Below, piece by piece: positions 9,975 through 21,394 of a stretch of 64,000 bases of DNA. Made by a program: the position numbers and the translations under genes. Each line of letters opens with the position of its first letter. The stretch's first letter is position 1. The stretch is taken from assembly GCF_007109405.1 (NCBI RefSeq), contig NZ_VJOY01000007.1, positions 186,001-250,000 of the forward strand. The letters run 5' to 3'. The DNA is from Pseudomonas mangiferae (GTDB lineage: Bacteria; Pseudomonadota; Gammaproteobacteria; Pseudomonadales; Pseudomonadaceae). The notes below the pieces were generated by a model. That model ran no database searches. It had not been told where the DNA came from and saw only the letters and a list, made by a program, of their open reading frames with translations.

Positions 9975-10588
9975 GCGGTGGGTTTCGCCTGCTGGATCAG
10001 CCGCTCGACCCGCGCGTCGAGGCGGTCGAGGGCGAGCTTGAGGTCGTCCAGTTCGGCGAAGCGGGCCTCGGCCTCGCGCCGGCCGACCAGGACCCGGGAT
10101 TCTTCCGCCAGGTAGTCGGCGAGGGTGTCCTTCAGCGACTCTAAGGTCTGGCGAGCGTGCCGGCCACTGCTGCGCGCCTGGCCGCCGAGCAGGCCGGCGG
10201 CCACCGGGCCGAGCCAGCGCGACAGCTCGTATTCCCAGTCCAGCTCCAGGTCCTGGAGCACCTCGGCGAGGTCCAGCAGCGCGGAGCTGTCGCCATCCAG
10301 CTCCACCTCGGGGCCGTGCAGCACGGCCACCTTGTCGTGGGCGGTGGCCAGCCGCAGCAGGCTGGACAGCGGGGCGCGCAGCACGCAGTCGGCGGGTGCC
10401 TCCCAGTGGCCGGCCAGGCGGATGCCGTCTTCGCCGGGCAGCAGGAACAGGTGCAGGTCCGGCGCACGGCCCTGCACCTCGATCACCTTGCCGGCCAGCC
10501 GGGCCAGGCGCGGGCGCGCGGTGGGGTCCAGCCGCAGCACGCGGTCGAGGCCGGCCTCCACGCCGGCGAGCAGCGCCTGACGCAGCAT
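9971..10588 (-). CDS. ubiJ: Ubiquinone biosynthesis accessory factor UbiJ
   Basis: SCP2-domain lipid-binding protein that, with UbiK, helps assemble the soluble complex of late ubiquinone hydroxylases and methylases; 205 residues. The N-terminal SCP2-like fold covers about residues 15-115, and the C-terminal third is a charged coiled coil ([18 protein letters not shown] through [13 protein letters not shown]). The ATG at 10588 sits in the ubiE stop (ATGA), and its own stop overlaps ubiB. A longer open frame upstream is the shadow of ubiE. Confidence 0.93.
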   Translation of the reverse strand: MLRQALLAGVEAGLDRVLRLDPTARPRLARLAGKVIEVQGRAPDLHLFLLPGEDGIRLAGHWEAPADCVLRAPLSSLLRLATAHDKVAVLHGPEVELDGDSSALLDLAEVLQDLELDWEYELSRWLGPVAAGLLGGQARSSGRHARQTLESLKDTLADYLAEESRVLVGRREAEARFAELDDLKLALDRLDARVERLIQQAKPTA

Positions 10589-11358
10589 CAGGGCTTGATC
10601 CCGCGGTGCAGGGCGACGATGCCGCCGGTCATGTTGTGGTAGCTGACCCGCTCGAAGCCGGCCTCCACCATCATCGCCTTGAGGGTGTCCTGGTCCGGGT
10701 GCATGCGGATCGACTCGGCCAGGTAGCGGTAGCTGTCGGCGTCGCGGGTGATCAGCTTGCCCATCAGCGGCAGCAGGGTGAAGGAATAGGCATCGTAGGC
10801 CTTGGACAGCAGCGGGTTGCCGGGCTTGGAGAATTCCAGCACCAGCAGCCGGCCGCCGGGCTTGAGCACCCGCAGCATGGAGCGCAGGGCGTCGTCCTTG
10901 TGGGTGACGTTGCGCAGGCCGAAGGCGATGGTCACCACGTCGAAGTGGTTGTCCGGGAACGGCAGCTTCTCGGCGTCGGCCTGGACGAAGGCGACGTTGC
11001 CGGCCACGCCCTTGTCCAGCAAGCGGTCGCGGCCCACCTTGAGCATGGACGCGTTGATGTCCGCCAGCACCACCTCGCCGGCGGGGCCCACTAGGCGCGA
11101 GAACTGCCGGGTGAGGTCGCCGGTGCCGCCGGCGATGTCCAGCACCCGGTTGCCCGGGCGCACGCCGGACAGCTCCAGGGTGAAGCGCTTCCACAGGCGA
11201 TGGATGCCGCCGGACATCAGATCGTTCATCAGGTCGTACTTGGCGGCCACGGAGTGGAACACCTCGGCGACCTTCTCCGCCTTCTGGCTCTCCGGCACGT
11301 TCTGGTAGCCGAAGTGGGTGGTGGGTTCGTGGTCGGGGGCCTTGCGCGGGTCGCTCAT
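10588..11358 (-). CDS. ubiE: Demethylmenaquinone/ubiquinone C-methyltransferase
   Basis: SAM-dependent C-methyltransferase acting in ubiquinone (and menaquinone) synthesis; 256 residues. Class I motifs are visible: [15 protein letters not shown] near residue 70, [10 protein letters not shown], and [14 protein letters not shown], the last typical of UbiE. The N-terminus [22 protein letters not shown] is also diagnostic. It is the first gene of ubiE-ubiJ-ubiB. In mcl-PHA-producing pseudomonads the region just upstream holds phaI/phaF and the rest of the pha cluster; here nothing coding is seen until the DUF971 gene. Confidence 0.97.
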   Translation of the reverse strand: MSDPRKAPDHEPTTHFGYQNVPESQKAEKVAEVFHSVAAKYDLMNDLMSGGIHRLWKRFTLELSGVRPGNRVLDIAGGTGDLTRQFSRLVGPAGEVVLADINASMLKVGRDRLLDKGVAGNVAFVQADAEKLPFPDNHFDVVTIAFGLRNVTHKDDALRSMLRVLKPGGRLLVLEFSKPGNPLLSKAYDAYSFTLLPLMGKLITRDADSYRYLAESIRMHPDQDTLKAMMVEAGFERVSYHNMTGGIVALHRGIKP

Positions 11359-11627
11359 GTCACTCTCACCGGATAAAGATCGCCGGCCATTCTAAACCGA
11401 AAAGAACCCGGACGGCGTCGGCGCGCGCACGGCCGTCGGGCGTGGCCGGCGGTGGGTTGGAAGAGCGCGCGGGCTGCCGGCGGGTCCGCGTGGCAAGGGG
11501 AAGCGGGGCGGGCCTGGCGGATGGGCGCGGAGCATGCGCCTGCCAGGGTGTGGCGGCCTTCGCGGGTTGGGGGAAAAGCGAGTGGGCGAAGACGCGTTGA
11601 AACGCCGCACGGGCAGCGGCGCACATC
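11359..11627. other. Intergenic stretch where the pha cluster is absent
   Basis: Between ubiE and the DUF971 gene there are 269 bases. The open frames across it are arginine/proline-rich, lack ribosome sites and resemble nothing known, so I call no gene. A weak ubiE promoter presumably lies near 11360-11400, where the only locally AT-richer bases occur (around 11375-11405). In PAO1 this interval carries phaC1-phaZ-phaC2-phaD-phaF-phaI and one more gene. Confidence 0.6.
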
Positions 11628-12002
11628 TCAGAGCATCAGCCGGACGGCGGACTCGTGGGGGTCGCGGGAGCGGCCGGCGGCGGCCAACTGCTCCAGGTAG
11701 TCGGCCCACAGGGCGTCGCGGCGCACGCACAGCTCGTACAGGTAGTCCCAGGTGAACAGGCCGCTGTCGTGGCCGTCGTCGAAGACCAGCTTCAGCGCAT
11801 AGTTGCCCGCCGGCTCCAGGCGTTCCAGGCCGACCCCCAGCTTGCCGTGCTGCAGCACCGGCTTGCCGTGGCCCTGTACCTCCGCCGAGGGCGAGTGCAC
11901 CCGGAGGAACTCCGCGTCCAGCACGTAGCGCTCGTCCGGCCCGTAGCCGAGGACCAGGGTCTTCGAGGCCTTGTGCAGTTCGATGGCGGTGGGCATGCGC
12001 AT
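11628..12002 (-). CDS. DUF971 (gamma-butyrobetaine hydroxylase-like N-terminal domain) protein
   Basis: A 124-residue soluble protein made up of one DUF971 domain, related to the zinc-binding N-terminal domain of gamma-butyrobetaine hydroxylase. The IELHKASKTLVLGYGPDERYVLDAEFLRVHSPSAEVQGHG opening and LVFDDGHDSGLFTWDYLYEL core are characteristic. Similar domains occur in Fe-S cluster scaffold proteins, but stand-alone members have no settled role. It sits about 50 bases after hslU on the same strand, as in P. aeruginosa (PA5055), so it may be read from the hslVU heat-shock transcript. An alternative start at 11996 is possible. Confidence 0.85.
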   Translation of the reverse strand: MRMPTAIELHKASKTLVLGYGPDERYVLDAEFLRVHSPSAEVQGHGKPVLQHGKLGVGLERLEPAGNYALKLVFDDGHDSGLFTWDYLYELCVRRDALWADYLEQLAAAGRSRDPHESAVRLML

Positions 12003-12050
12003 GCCGGTCTCCTGGTTGGGCAGGGGCGGCGCCGGCCGCCCCGGTGGGGC

Positions 12051-13391
12051 TCAGAGGATGTAGCGGGACAGGTCTTCGTCCTGGGCCAGCTCGCCGAGGT
12101 GGCCGTTGACGTAGGCGGCGTCGATGCGGATCGGCGCGTCGGCATGCTGTCCGGCCAGGTCGGAGGCGCTGAAGGAAACCTCTTCCAGCAGCCGCTCCAG
12201 CAGGGTGTGCAGGCGACGGGCGCCGATGTTCTCGGTTTTCTCGTTCACCTGCCAGGCGATCTCGGCGAGGCGCTTGATGCCGTCCTCGGCGAATTCGATG
12301 GCCAGCCCCTCGGTCTTCAGCAGCTCCCGGTACTGCTCGGTGAGGGAGGCGTGGGGTTCGGTGAGGATGCGCTCGAAGTCCTCCGGTGACAGCGCCTTGA
12401 GCTCGACGCGGATCGGCAGGCGGCCCTGCAGCTCCGGCACCAGGTCGCTGGGCTTGCTCAGGTGGAAAGCCCCGGAGGCGATGAACAGGATATGGTCGGT
12501 CTTCACCATGCCCAGCTTGGTGTTCACCGTGCAGCCCTCGATCAGCGGCAGCAGGTCGCGCTGCACGCCTTCGCGGGACACGTCGGCGCCGCCGGCGTTG
12601 GCGCGCTTGGCCACCTTGTCGATCTCGTCGATGAAGACGATGCCGTGCTGCTCCACCGCTTCCAGGGCGCGGCTCTTGAGTTCTTCCTCGTTGACCAGGC
12701 GCCCGGCTTCCTCGTCGCGCACCAGCTTGAGGGCGTCCTTCACCTTCAGCTTGCGCGCCTTGCGCTTGCCCTTGCCCATGTTGGCGAAGAGGTTCTGCAA
12801 CTGGCTGGTCATCTCCTCCATGCCCGGCGGGGTCATGATCTCGATGCCGGCCGGCTGCTCGGCCACTTCGATCTCGACCTCCTTTTCGTCCAGCTGGCCC
12901 TCGCGCAGGCGCTTGCGGAACAGCTGGCGGGTGTTGGAATCGTGGCTGGGGGCGGGGTCCTCGTTGAACCCGACCCGCGCCGGCGGCAGCAGGGCGTCGA
13001 GGATGCGCTCCTCGGCGGCGTCCTCGGCGCGGTGGCGCACGCGGACCATTTCCTGCTCCCGCAGCAGCTTGATGGCGGCATCGGCCAGGTCGCGGATGAT
13101 CGACTCCACGTCGCGGCCGACATAGCCCACCTCGGTGAACTTGGTGGCCTCCACCTTGAGGAACGGCGCGTTGGCCAGCTTGGCCAGGCGGCGGGCGATC
13201 TCGGTCTTGCCGACCCCGGTCGGGCCGATCATCAGGATGTTCTTCGGCGTCACTTCCGGGCGCAGCTCGGCGGGCAGCTGCATGCGCCGCCAGCGGTTGC
13301 GCAGGGCGATGGCGACGGCGCGCTTGGCATCGTCCTGGCCGATGATGTGGCGATTGAGTTCGTGGACGATCTCGCGGGGGGTCATGGACAT
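12051..13391 (-). CDS. hslU: ATP-dependent protease ATPase subunit HslU
   Basis: AAA+ unfoldase that feeds substrates into the HslV peptidase; 446 residues, the standard Pseudomonas length. Walker A is [15 protein letters not shown] near residue 57, Walker B is [11 protein letters not shown], and the intermediate domain runs from about 110 to 240. The pore loop GYVGRDVES is conserved, as is the C-terminal tail ending RYIL that inserts into HslV. It follows hslV by 22 bases and is expected to be induced by heat through the sigma-32 promoter upstream of hslV. Confidence 0.97.
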   Translation of the reverse strand: MSMTPREIVHELNRHIIGQDDAKRAVAIALRNRWRRMQLPAELRPEVTPKNILMIGPTGVGKTEIARRLAKLANAPFLKVEATKFTEVGYVGRDVESIIRDLADAAIKLLREQEMVRVRHRAEDAAEERILDALLPPARVGFNEDPAPSHDSNTRQLFRKRLREGQLDEKEVEIEVAEQPAGIEIMTPPGMEEMTSQLQNLFANMGKGKRKARKLKVKDALKLVRDEEAGRLVNEEELKSRALEAVEQHGIVFIDEIDKVAKRANAGGADVSREGVQRDLLPLIEGCTVNTKLGMVKTDHILFIASGAFHLSKPSDLVPELQGRLPIRVELKALSPEDFERILTEPHASLTEQYRELLKTEGLAIEFAEDGIKRLAEIAWQVNEKTENIGARRLHTLLERLLEEVSFSASDLAGQHADAPIRIDAAYVNGHLGELAQDEDLSRYIL

Positions 13392-13413
13392 GCGGAATGC
13401 TCCGGGACTGGCC

Positions 13414-13947
13414 TCAGACGGCCGAGTCCAGCTCCTCGATGGTCAGGTTCTGGTTGGTGAAGACGCAGATGGAGCCGGCAATCTTCAGCGCGGTCTCGGC
13501 CACCTCGCGGGCGGAAAGGGCGTCGGTGTGCTGCAGCAGGGCGAGGGCCGCGGCCTGGGCGAAGCCGCCGCCGGAGCCCATGGCGATCAGGCCCTGCTCG
13601 GGCTCCACCACGTCGCCGTTGCCGGTGATGATCAGCGAGGCGTCCTTGTTGGCCACCGCCAACATGGCTTCCAGGCGGCTCAGGGAGCGGTCGGTGCGCC
13701 AGTCCTTGGCCAGCTCCACGGCGGCGCGTACCAGGTGGCCCTGGTGCTTCTCCAACTGGCCCTCGAAGCGTTCGAAGAGGGTGAAGGCATCGGCGGTGGC
13801 GCCCGCGAAGCCCGCCAGCACCTGGCCGTGGTAGAGGCGGCGGACTTTCTTCGCGTTACCTTTCATCACGGTGTTGCCCAGGGAGACCTGGCCGTCGCCG
13901 CCCATGACGACTTTGCCGTGGCGGCGGACTGAAACGATGGTGGTCAA
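13414..13947 (-). CDS. hslV: ATP-dependent protease peptidase subunit HslV
   Basis: Proteasome-related threonine peptidase that forms the dodecameric core of HslVU; 177 residues. I choose the TTG at 13947 because it puts the catalytic threonine directly after the initiator (MTTIVSVRR), as the mechanism requires and as in known HslV proteins. The longer frame from 14019 would bury that threonine and run across the promoter. [23 protein letters not shown] and the late [11 protein letters not shown] segment are diagnostic. It heads the hslV-hslU transcript. Confidence 0.96.
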   Translation of the reverse strand: MTTIVSVRRHGKVVMGGDGQVSLGNTVMKGNAKKVRRLYHGQVLAGFAGATADAFTLFERFEGQLEKHQGHLVRAAVELAKDWRTDRSLSRLEAMLAVANKDASLIITGNGDVVEPEQGLIAMGSGGGFAQAAALALLQHTDALSAREVAETALKIAGSICVFTNQNLTIEELDSAV

Positions 13948-13991
13948 GGTGAATACTCCACGCAGCGGGGCGCTCGGCCCGAATGTTCCCC

Positions 13992-14020
13992 ATATGGGGA
14001 CGGCCCTGGCGCGCTTCAAG
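13992..14020 (-). promoter_or_regulatory. Sigma-32 (heat-shock) promoter of hslVU
   Basis: On the minus strand a -35 CTTGAA (14020-14015) and a -10 CCCCATAT (13999-13992) are separated by 15 bases. This matches the known RpoH consensus CTTGAAA-N11-15-CCCCATnT in nearly every position. It lies about 45 bases upstream of the hslV TTG start. The regulation is inferred from the motif and from the well-established heat-shock control of hslVU. Confidence 0.85.
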
Positions 14021-14049
14021 CGTGGAGGGGGGCGGCGGCCGACGTGCTC

Positions 14050-14568
14050 TCAGTCCAGCACGCCAGTGAGGACTTCGTAGACGATGCCGCTGACCAGGGC
14101 CACCAGCACCATGTCGCCGCCAACCCGGCGCCATTCGTAGCCATCGTAGCGGGGCAACTGGGCCAGTACCGGCGGCGGCAGGCGCTTGCCGTACCCGTTG
14201 GGCAGCGGCTGGCCCTTGACCAGGCGCAGCCCGGGCGGGGCGTCCGGACCGCGGCCGATGACTTCGCGATGGGCGCGGATGTCCCGGCGCGCCTGGCTGA
14301 AGTCGGCGGGTGGCGCCGCGGGTGGCTGGGGCTGGCGGGTGGCGGCGGGTGGTCGCGCATCGACCCGGCCGGTGCTCGGGCGCGCCTGATCGCCACCGGG
14401 GCGGCCCCCGCGGGGGTCGCGCTGTTCCACGCCGTCGCGTGGGTCGAAGCCGTCGTCCGGCGCGGCCTGGGCCGGCGACGGGTCGCCCATCAGGCTGCCG
14501 CAGAGGAGGACGAGGGGGAACAGGGTGCCCGGGTGAAGGGGGATACGGGGGCGCATGATGGTCTCCAC
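14050..14568 (-). CDS. RcnB/CigR-like small membrane or periplasmic protein
   Basis: A 172-residue protein with an N-terminal signal or anchor (about residues 10-35, ending PAQA), a proline/arginine-rich low-complexity linker (36-85), and a conserved C-terminal part. That part, with GLRLVKGQPLPNGYGKRLP, the LPRYDGYEWRRVGGDMVLVALVSGIVYEVL stretch and a final hydrophobic helix, resembles RcnB-domain proteins such as the anti-virulence protein CigR. Molecular function is unclear. It stands between hslV and the SPOR gene, where PAO1 has no gene as far as I recall. A shorter start at 14556 is possible. Confidence 0.7.
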   Translation of the reverse strand: METIMRPRIPLHPGTLFPLVLLCGSLMGDPSPAQAAPDDGFDPRDGVEQRDPRGGRPGGDQARPSTGRVDARPPAATRQPQPPAAPPADFSQARRDIRAHREVIGRGPDAPPGLRLVKGQPLPNGYGKRLPPPVLAQLPRYDGYEWRRVGGDMVLVALVSGIVYEVLTGVLD

Positions 14569-14674
14569 GGTGCGTCGGCGGCGAGTCGCCGGGTAACGCT
14601 TAGGGGCGCCGCGCGCCGTGGAATTCCGGATGTGTCGGCAGCTTTACCGACTTTACATTCCCTACACAATCGGA

Positions 14675-14697
14675 CCGCCGGCCGTGGTGCCCGGCGG
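14675..14697 (-). terminator. Hairpin downstream of the SPOR-domain gene
   Basis: CCGCCGG (14675-14681) and CCGGCGG (14691-14697) form a perfect 7-bp GC stem with a 9-base loop just past the SPOR gene stop. There is no run of T on the minus strand after it, so it may be a weak terminator or an RNA 3'-end stabiliser. Confidence 0.45.
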
Positions 14698-14700
14698 TTC

Positions 14701-15432
14701 TCAGCGGGCCTGGCGCTGTTGCAGCAGCAGGTTGCTGAAGCCGCTGCTGGCCAGCTGCTTCTGCGCCACCGCCAACTGGTCGCGGCTGGCGAACGGGCCG
14801 ACCAGCACCCGGTACCAGGTCTCGTCGCGGACCTTGCCGGACTCCACCTGGACGTTCTGGCCGAGGAGGATGATCTGCGCCCGCACCTTCTCCGCGTCCG
14901 CCTGCTTGCGGAACGAGCCGGCCTGGAGCATGAACTGGGTGGTGACCGGCGCCTTGGCCAGCACCGGCGGCGGGGGCGGCGGGGTCTGCCCGGCCAGGGC
15001 GGCCTCGGCGCGGGCGGTGTCGATCTTCGCCGCCTGCTCCGGGCTCACCGGCGGCTGGCTCTTGTCCGGCGTCTGCGCCGAGGAGGCGGCGGCCGGTGTC
15101 TGCGGCAGCGCATCCGGCGGCACGATCACCTCGGACTCCGGCAGCAGGGTGTAGAAGTCGTACTTGGGCTTCACCGGTTCCGGGCCGGGGGTCGGCGTCG
15201 GGGTCGGCGTGGCACCCTTGCCCGTCGACGGCGTGGCGGTGCCGGCGCGCTGGGCCTGCTCGGGCTTCTCGCGCTTCACGTCGCTGCGGCCGGGTTCGAG
15301 CTTGGACAGGAACACCAGGAACCCGCCGATCACCAGGCCGCAGAGCAGCCAGGCCCAGCCGGGCATCGGTTTCTTCGCCGGCGGCTGGTAGCGGCTGGCG
15401 CCGCGCTTCGGGGGGGCTTTCTTCTTCGCCAC
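14701..15432 (-). CDS. SPOR-domain cell-division protein (FtsN-like)
   Basis: Predicted bitopic inner-membrane protein, 243 residues: basic cytoplasmic N-terminus (MAKKKAPPKRGASRYQPPAKK), one helix at about 24-44, a proline-rich periplasmic linker with TPTPTPTPGPEP, and a C-terminal SPOR domain (about 160-243; FMLQAGSFRKQADAEKVRAQ and WYRVLVGPF). SPOR domains bind denuded septal peptidoglycan. The start is GTG at 15432, directly next to the argS stop, so it is coupled to argS. It matches PA5052. The architecture suggests FtsN or a DedD-like septal protein; I leave the symbol open. Confidence 0.85.
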   Translation of the reverse strand: MAKKKAPPKRGASRYQPPAKKPMPGWAWLLCGLVIGGFLVFLSKLEPGRSDVKREKPEQAQRAGTATPSTGKGATPTPTPTPGPEPVKPKYDFYTLLPESEVIVPPDALPQTPAAASSAQTPDKSQPPVSPEQAAKIDTARAEAALAGQTPPPPPPVLAKAPVTTQFMLQAGSFRKQADAEKVRAQIILLGQNVQVESGKVRDETWYRVLVGPFASRDQLAVAQKQLASSGFSNLLLQQRQAR

Positions 15433-17295
<1,863 letters not shown>

Positions 17296-18654
17296 TCAGG
17301 TCTTCGCCGTTTCTGCCCGCAGCCGGGTTGCGCCCCGGTGGGAAGAGTCGGGCAGCGGCAGCCGCGGCGGGTCACGCTTCATCAACGCGGTGCAGGCCAG
17401 TGCCACCACGGCCAGGCCCAGGAGGTAGACGATCACGTAGCGCGGGCTGCCGTCGCCGGCCGCCAGCAGCGAGGTGGCGATCATTGGCGCGAAGCCGCCG
17501 CCCAGCACCCCGGCGAACTGCACCGAGAGGGAGATGCCGCTGTAGCGGATCTCCGCCGGGTACTGGCGGGCGAACAGCAACGACTCCGGTGCGTAGAGGA
17601 TCGGGAACACCACCCCCACCGCCAGCACCATGGCCCACCACACCAGCAGCGGCTCACGGCTGCCGAGCATGGCGAAGAACGGGTAGACGAAGGCGCAGAG
17701 CAGCAGCAGGCCGGCGAAATACAGGCGTCTCTGCCCCACCTGGTCCGACAGGTAGCCGGACAGCGGCATGGTGATCAGCGACAGCGCGGCGCCGGCGGTG
17801 ATGGCGCCGAGCACCTGGTCCCGGGGGATCGCCAACTGGTTGGCGGCATAGGCCAGGGCGAAGGTCACCGCCATGTAGAACCAGGCGTTCTCCGCAGTAC
17901 GCGCACCGATGATGGTCAGGGTCTCCCGGGGATAGCGGCGCAGCACCTCCAGCAGCGGCACCTTGACCCGGTCGCCGCGGGCGGCCAGGCGGGCGAAATC
18001 CGGCGATTCCGGCACCTTCAGGCGGATCAGCCAGCCGACCCCCAGCAGCACCACGCTGGCCAGGAACGGCAGGCGCCAGCCCCACGCCAGCAACTGCGCC
18101 TCCGGCAGCCCGGCGATGGCGCTCATGGCCAGCCCGGATAGCAGCAGACCGGCGCCGACGCCGGTCTGCGGCAGGCTGCCGTAGAAACCCTTGCGGCCCT
18201 CCGGCGCATGCTCTACCGCCATCAGCACCGCCCCGCCCCACTCGCCGCCCACCGCCATGCCCTGCAGGAAGCGCATGCTCACCAGGATCAGCGCCGCCCA
18301 GTAGCCGATCTGCTCGTAGGTGGGGATCAGGCCGATGGCGATGGTGGGCAGGCCCATCATCATCAGCGTCAGCAGCAGCATCGACTTGCGTCCGACCCGG
18401 TCGCCGAAGTGGCCGAAGAGCATGCCGCCCAGGGGCCGGCCGATGAAGCCCACGGCATAGGTGGCGAAGGCGGCGAGGGTGCCGGCAACGGGGTCGAGGG
18501 TGGGGAAGAACAGCCGGTTGAACACCAGGGCGGCGGCCGTTCCATAGAGGAAGAAGTCGTACCACTCGATGGTGGTGCCGGCCATGCTGGCCCAGCCGGC
18601 GAGACGATGGGCGCGCCGGGGCGTACGCCCGGCGGTTTCCGTTGACGTGTGCAT
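17296..18654 (-). CDS. MFS transporter of the metabolite:H+ symporter (MHS) family
   Basis: Twelve-helix inner-membrane transporter, 452 residues. The N-terminal ASMAGTTIEWYDFFLYGTAAALVFN and the loop 2-3 motif GHFGDRVGRKSMLL, followed by GLIPTYEQIG, are typical of the MHS subgroup that includes ShiA (shikimate), KgtP (2-oxoglutarate) and ProP. The substrate cannot be told from sequence. It lies between priA and argS, two genes that are adjacent in PAO1 as I recall, so it may be a lineage-specific insertion. It is 120 bases upstream of argS and 97 bases downstream of priA. Confidence 0.85.
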   Translation of the reverse strand: MHTSTETAGRTPRRAHRLAGWASMAGTTIEWYDFFLYGTAAALVFNRLFFPTLDPVAGTLAAFATYAVGFIGRPLGGMLFGHFGDRVGRKSMLLLTLMMMGLPTIAIGLIPTYEQIGYWAALILVSMRFLQGMAVGGEWGGAVLMAVEHAPEGRKGFYGSLPQTGVGAGLLLSGLAMSAIAGLPEAQLLAWGWRLPFLASVVLLGVGWLIRLKVPESPDFARLAARGDRVKVPLLEVLRRYPRETLTIIGARTAENAWFYMAVTFALAYAANQLAIPRDQVLGAITAGAALSLITMPLSGYLSDQVGQRRLYFAGLLLLCAFVYPFFAMLGSREPLLVWWAMVLAVGVVFPILYAPESLLFARQYPAEIRYSGISLSVQFAGVLGGGFAPMIATSLLAAGDGSPRYVIVYLLGLAVVALACTALMKRDPPRLPLPDSSHRGATRLRAETAKT

Positions 18655-18750
18655 GACACCTCCGCGTTCTTGTTCTTGTGGTCTGTGCGGCGGGCCTCGG
18701 ACGGGCCCATGGCATCGAGTATAGGCAGGGGCGCGGCGCGCGCCCGGGCC

Positions 18751-20970
18751 TCAGTAGAGGTCGATGGGGTCCACGTCCAGGGACCAGCGCACCGCGCGGC
18801 CGCCGGGCAACTGTTCCAGCAGCGGCGTCCACAGCCCCAGCAGACGGTGCAGGGTCGGCCGGGCGTTGCCCTGCAGCAGCAACTGGGCGCGGTGGCGGCC
18901 GGCCCGGCGCTCCATGGGCGCCGGCACCGGGCCGAGCAGCTCGACACCGCCCAGGCCGGCTTCGTCCAGCAGGCGTTCGGCCTCCTGGCAGGCGTCCTGC
19001 AGGAACGCCTCCGCCTGGCCGGGACGATGCGCCTCGGCCCGCAGCAGGGCCAGGTGGGAGAAGGGCGGCAGGCTGGCCGCCCGGCGTTCGCTGAGGGCCT
19101 GCTCGGCGAAGGCGAAGTAGCCCTGTTCGGTGAGCTGCACCAGCAGCGGATGGTCGGCCAGGTGGGTCTGGATGATCACCTTGCCCGGCTCCTCGGCGCG
19201 CCCGGCGCGCCCGGCCACCTGCACGATCAGCTGCGCCATGCGCTCGCTGGCACGGAAATCGGCGGAGAACAGCCCGCCGTCGGCGTCGAGGATCGCCACC
19301 AGGGTCACCCGCGGGAAGTGATGCCCCTTGGCGAGCATCTGGGTGCCGACCAGGATGCACGGCTCGCCGCGCTGGATGGTGGCGAATAGCTGGTTCATGG
19401 CGTCCTTGCGCTGGGTGCTGTCGCGGTCGATGCGCAGCACTGGAATCTGCGGGAACAGGATCGCCAGGCGCTCCTCCGCCCGCTCGGTGCCGGCGCCCAC
19501 GGGGCGCAGGTCCACCAGGCCGCAGGCCGGGCAGCGGGACGGCCGCCGTTCCACGTGGCCGCAGTGGTGGCAGCGCAGCTCGCCATGGCGCTGGTGCAGG
19601 GTCATCCGCGCGTCGCAGCGGCTGCACTGGCCGATCCAGCCGCAGTCGTGGCAGAGCAGGGTGGGGGCGAACCCGCGGCGGTTGAGGAACACCAGCACCT
19701 GCTGGCCGGCCGCCAGGGTCTGGGCGATGGCCTGTTGCAGCGGCGCGGAGAGGCCCGAGTCCAGCGGTCGGCTCTTGACGTCCAGGCGCAGGAAACGCGG
19801 CGGCTGGGCGCCGCCGGCGCGCTGAGTGAGGCGCAGCAGGGCGTAGCGGCCGGCGTAGGCGTTGTGCAGGCTTTCCAGGGACGGCGTGGCCGAGCCCAGC
19901 AGCACCGGCACGTTCTCCTGGCGCGCCCGCACCAGGGCCAGGTCGCGGGCGTGGTAGCGCAGGCCTTCCTGCTGTTTATAGGAGCCGTCGTGCTCCTCGT
20001 CGACGATGATCAGGCCCGGGTGCTTGAGCGGGGTGAACAGCGCCGAGCGGGTGCCGATGACGATGTCGGCCTCGCCGTCCCGTGCCGCCAGCCAGGCGTC
20101 CAGGCGCTCGCGGTCGTTCACCGCCGAGTGCAGCAGCACGATCCGCGCGTTGAAGCGGCGGGAAAAACGCTCCAGGGTCTGTGGGCCGAGGTTGATCTCG
20201 GGGATCAGCACCAGGGCCTGGCGGCCCGCCTCCAGGGTGCGGCGGATCAACTGCAGGTAGACCTCGGTCTTGCCGCTGCCGGTCACCCCCGCCAGCAGGA
20301 AGGCATTGAAGCCACCGAAGGCCGAGTCCACGGCGTCGAAGGCGGCGCGCTGCTCCGGGTTGAGGGGCAGTTCGGCCTGGGCGAGCCAGCTGCCATGGCG
20401 TTCCGGCGAGCGCGCCCGGCGCACCTCGACGCTTACCAGGTCCTTCTCCAGCAGCAGGTTCAGGCTGTCGCGGTTGATCTGCAGTTGCGGCAGCAGGTGC
20501 TGCGGCACGCCATGGGGGTGCTGGGCCAGGGTGGTCAGGGCCTGGCGCTGGCGCGGCGCGCGGGCCAGCCGCGGATCGTCCGCCCGGGCACCGTCGGCGG
20601 CGCGCCAGAAGCGTTCCTGGCGTGCCTCGGCCGGTTCGCCCTGGCGCAGCAGCACCGGCAGCGCCCAACTCAGGGTGTCGCCCAGGCTGTGCTGGTAGTA
20701 CTGCGCAGTCCACTGGCACAGGCGCAGCAGCGCGGGCGGCAGCGGCGAGGTACGGTCCAGCAGTTCCAGGGCGGGCTTGAGCTTGTCCGCCGGCACCTCG
20801 CTGTCCTGGCGCACCTCCACCAGCACGCCCACCAGGTCGCGGCGGGCGAAGGGCACCCGCAGGCGCATGCCCGGCTGCAGGGATGCCGCCGCGACGCCGG
20901 GCGGGGCCAGGTAGTCGAACAGCCGGCGCAGCGGCGAAGGCAGAGCGAGGCGCAGGATGGCGTCGGGCAC
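18751..20970 (-). CDS. priA: Primosomal replication protein N' (PriA helicase)
   Basis: 3'-to-5' DNA helicase that recognises stalled forks and reloads the replisome; 739 residues. The N-terminal fork-binding domain occupies about 1-105. The helicase core has Walker [13 protein letters not shown], the DEEH box ([17 protein letters not shown]) and the Pri[10 protein letters not shown] segment. Two zinc modules follow ([39 protein letters not shown]), then the second RecA-like domain with [12 protein letters not shown]. It is divergent from rpmE, with 186 bases between the starts. Confidence 0.96.
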   Translation of the reverse strand: MPDAILRLALPSPLRRLFDYLAPPGVAAASLQPGMRLRVPFARRDLVGVLVEVRQDSEVPADKLKPALELLDRTSPLPPALLRLCQWTAQYYQHSLGDTLSWALPVLLRQGEPAEARQERFWRAADGARADDPRLARAPRQRQALTTLAQHPHGVPQHLLPQLQINRDSLNLLLEKDLVSVEVRRARSPERHGSWLAQAELPLNPEQRAAFDAVDSAFGGFNAFLLAGVTGSGKTEVYLQLIRRTLEAGRQALVLIPEINLGPQTLERFSRRFNARIVLLHSAVNDRERLDAWLAARDGEADIVIGTRSALFTPLKHPGLIIVDEEHDGSYKQQEGLRYHARDLALVRARQENVPVLLGSATPSLESLHNAYAGRYALLRLTQRAGGAQPPRFLRLDVKSRPLDSGLSAPLQQAIAQTLAAGQQVLVFLNRRGFAPTLLCHDCGWIGQCSRCDARMTLHQRHGELRCHHCGHVERRPSRCPACGLVDLRPVGAGTERAEERLAILFPQIPVLRIDRDSTQRKDAMNQLFATIQRGEPCILVGTQMLAKGHHFPRVTLVAILDADGGLFSADFRASERMAQLIVQVAGRAGRAEEPGKVIIQTHLADHPLLVQLTEQGYFAFAEQALSERRAASLPPFSHLALLRAEAHRPGQAEAFLQDACQEAERLLDEAGLGGVELLGPVPAPMERRAGRHRAQLLLQGNARPTLHRLLGLWTPLLEQLPGGRAVRWSLDVDPIDLY

Positions 20971-21156
20971 GCGGGGCGTTCTCCAGGTAAGGCCGGCGAT
21001 CTTAGCAGGGCATGGCGACGGCCGGTCGCCTGCGTTCGACCGCGCCCGGGGCCGGTGGGTTGCGGTGGACGAAACGCGGGCGTATCATCCGCCGCCTGTT
21101 TCCGTGCGGTGCTCGACATAGGGTCGAGTGGCGGCACGCTAGACCGAGGACCTATC

Positions 21157-21369
21157 ATGAAAGCCGATATCCATCCGAATTACGTCGCCATCGACGCCAC
21201 CTGCAGCTGCGGTAACGTCATCAAGACCCGCTCCACCCTGGGCAAGAACATCAGCCTGGACGTGTGCTCCGAGTGCCACCCGTTCTACACCGGCAAGCAG
21301 AAAGTGCTGGATACCGGCGGCCGCATCGACCGCTTCAAGCAGCGTTTCGGTGTCTTCGGCGCCAAATAA
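21157..21369 (+). CDS. rpmE: 50S ribosomal protein L31
   Basis: Large-subunit protein of the zinc-binding (C+) L31 class; 70 residues. The four zinc ligands are intact: C16 and C18 in CSCGN, C37 and C40 in [10 protein letters not shown]. The ATG at 21157 heads the conserved KADIHPNY. A hairpin CTCGAC-N5-GTCGAG at 21112-21128 lies in the leader. Transcription probably ends at the hairpin at 21413-21441, which falls inside the start of the next gene. Confidence 0.97.
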   Translation: MKADIHPNYVAIDATCSCGNVIKTRSTLGKNISLDVCSECHPFYTGKQKVLDTGGRIDRFKQRFGVFGAK

Positions 21370-21394
21370 GCCGAAGCCCCTCCGGGAAACCTTC

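Noticed and set aside
12833-13123. Minus-strand 96-codon frame inside hslU
   Set aside because: Alternative frame of hslU; arginine/serine-rich with no independent start signal.
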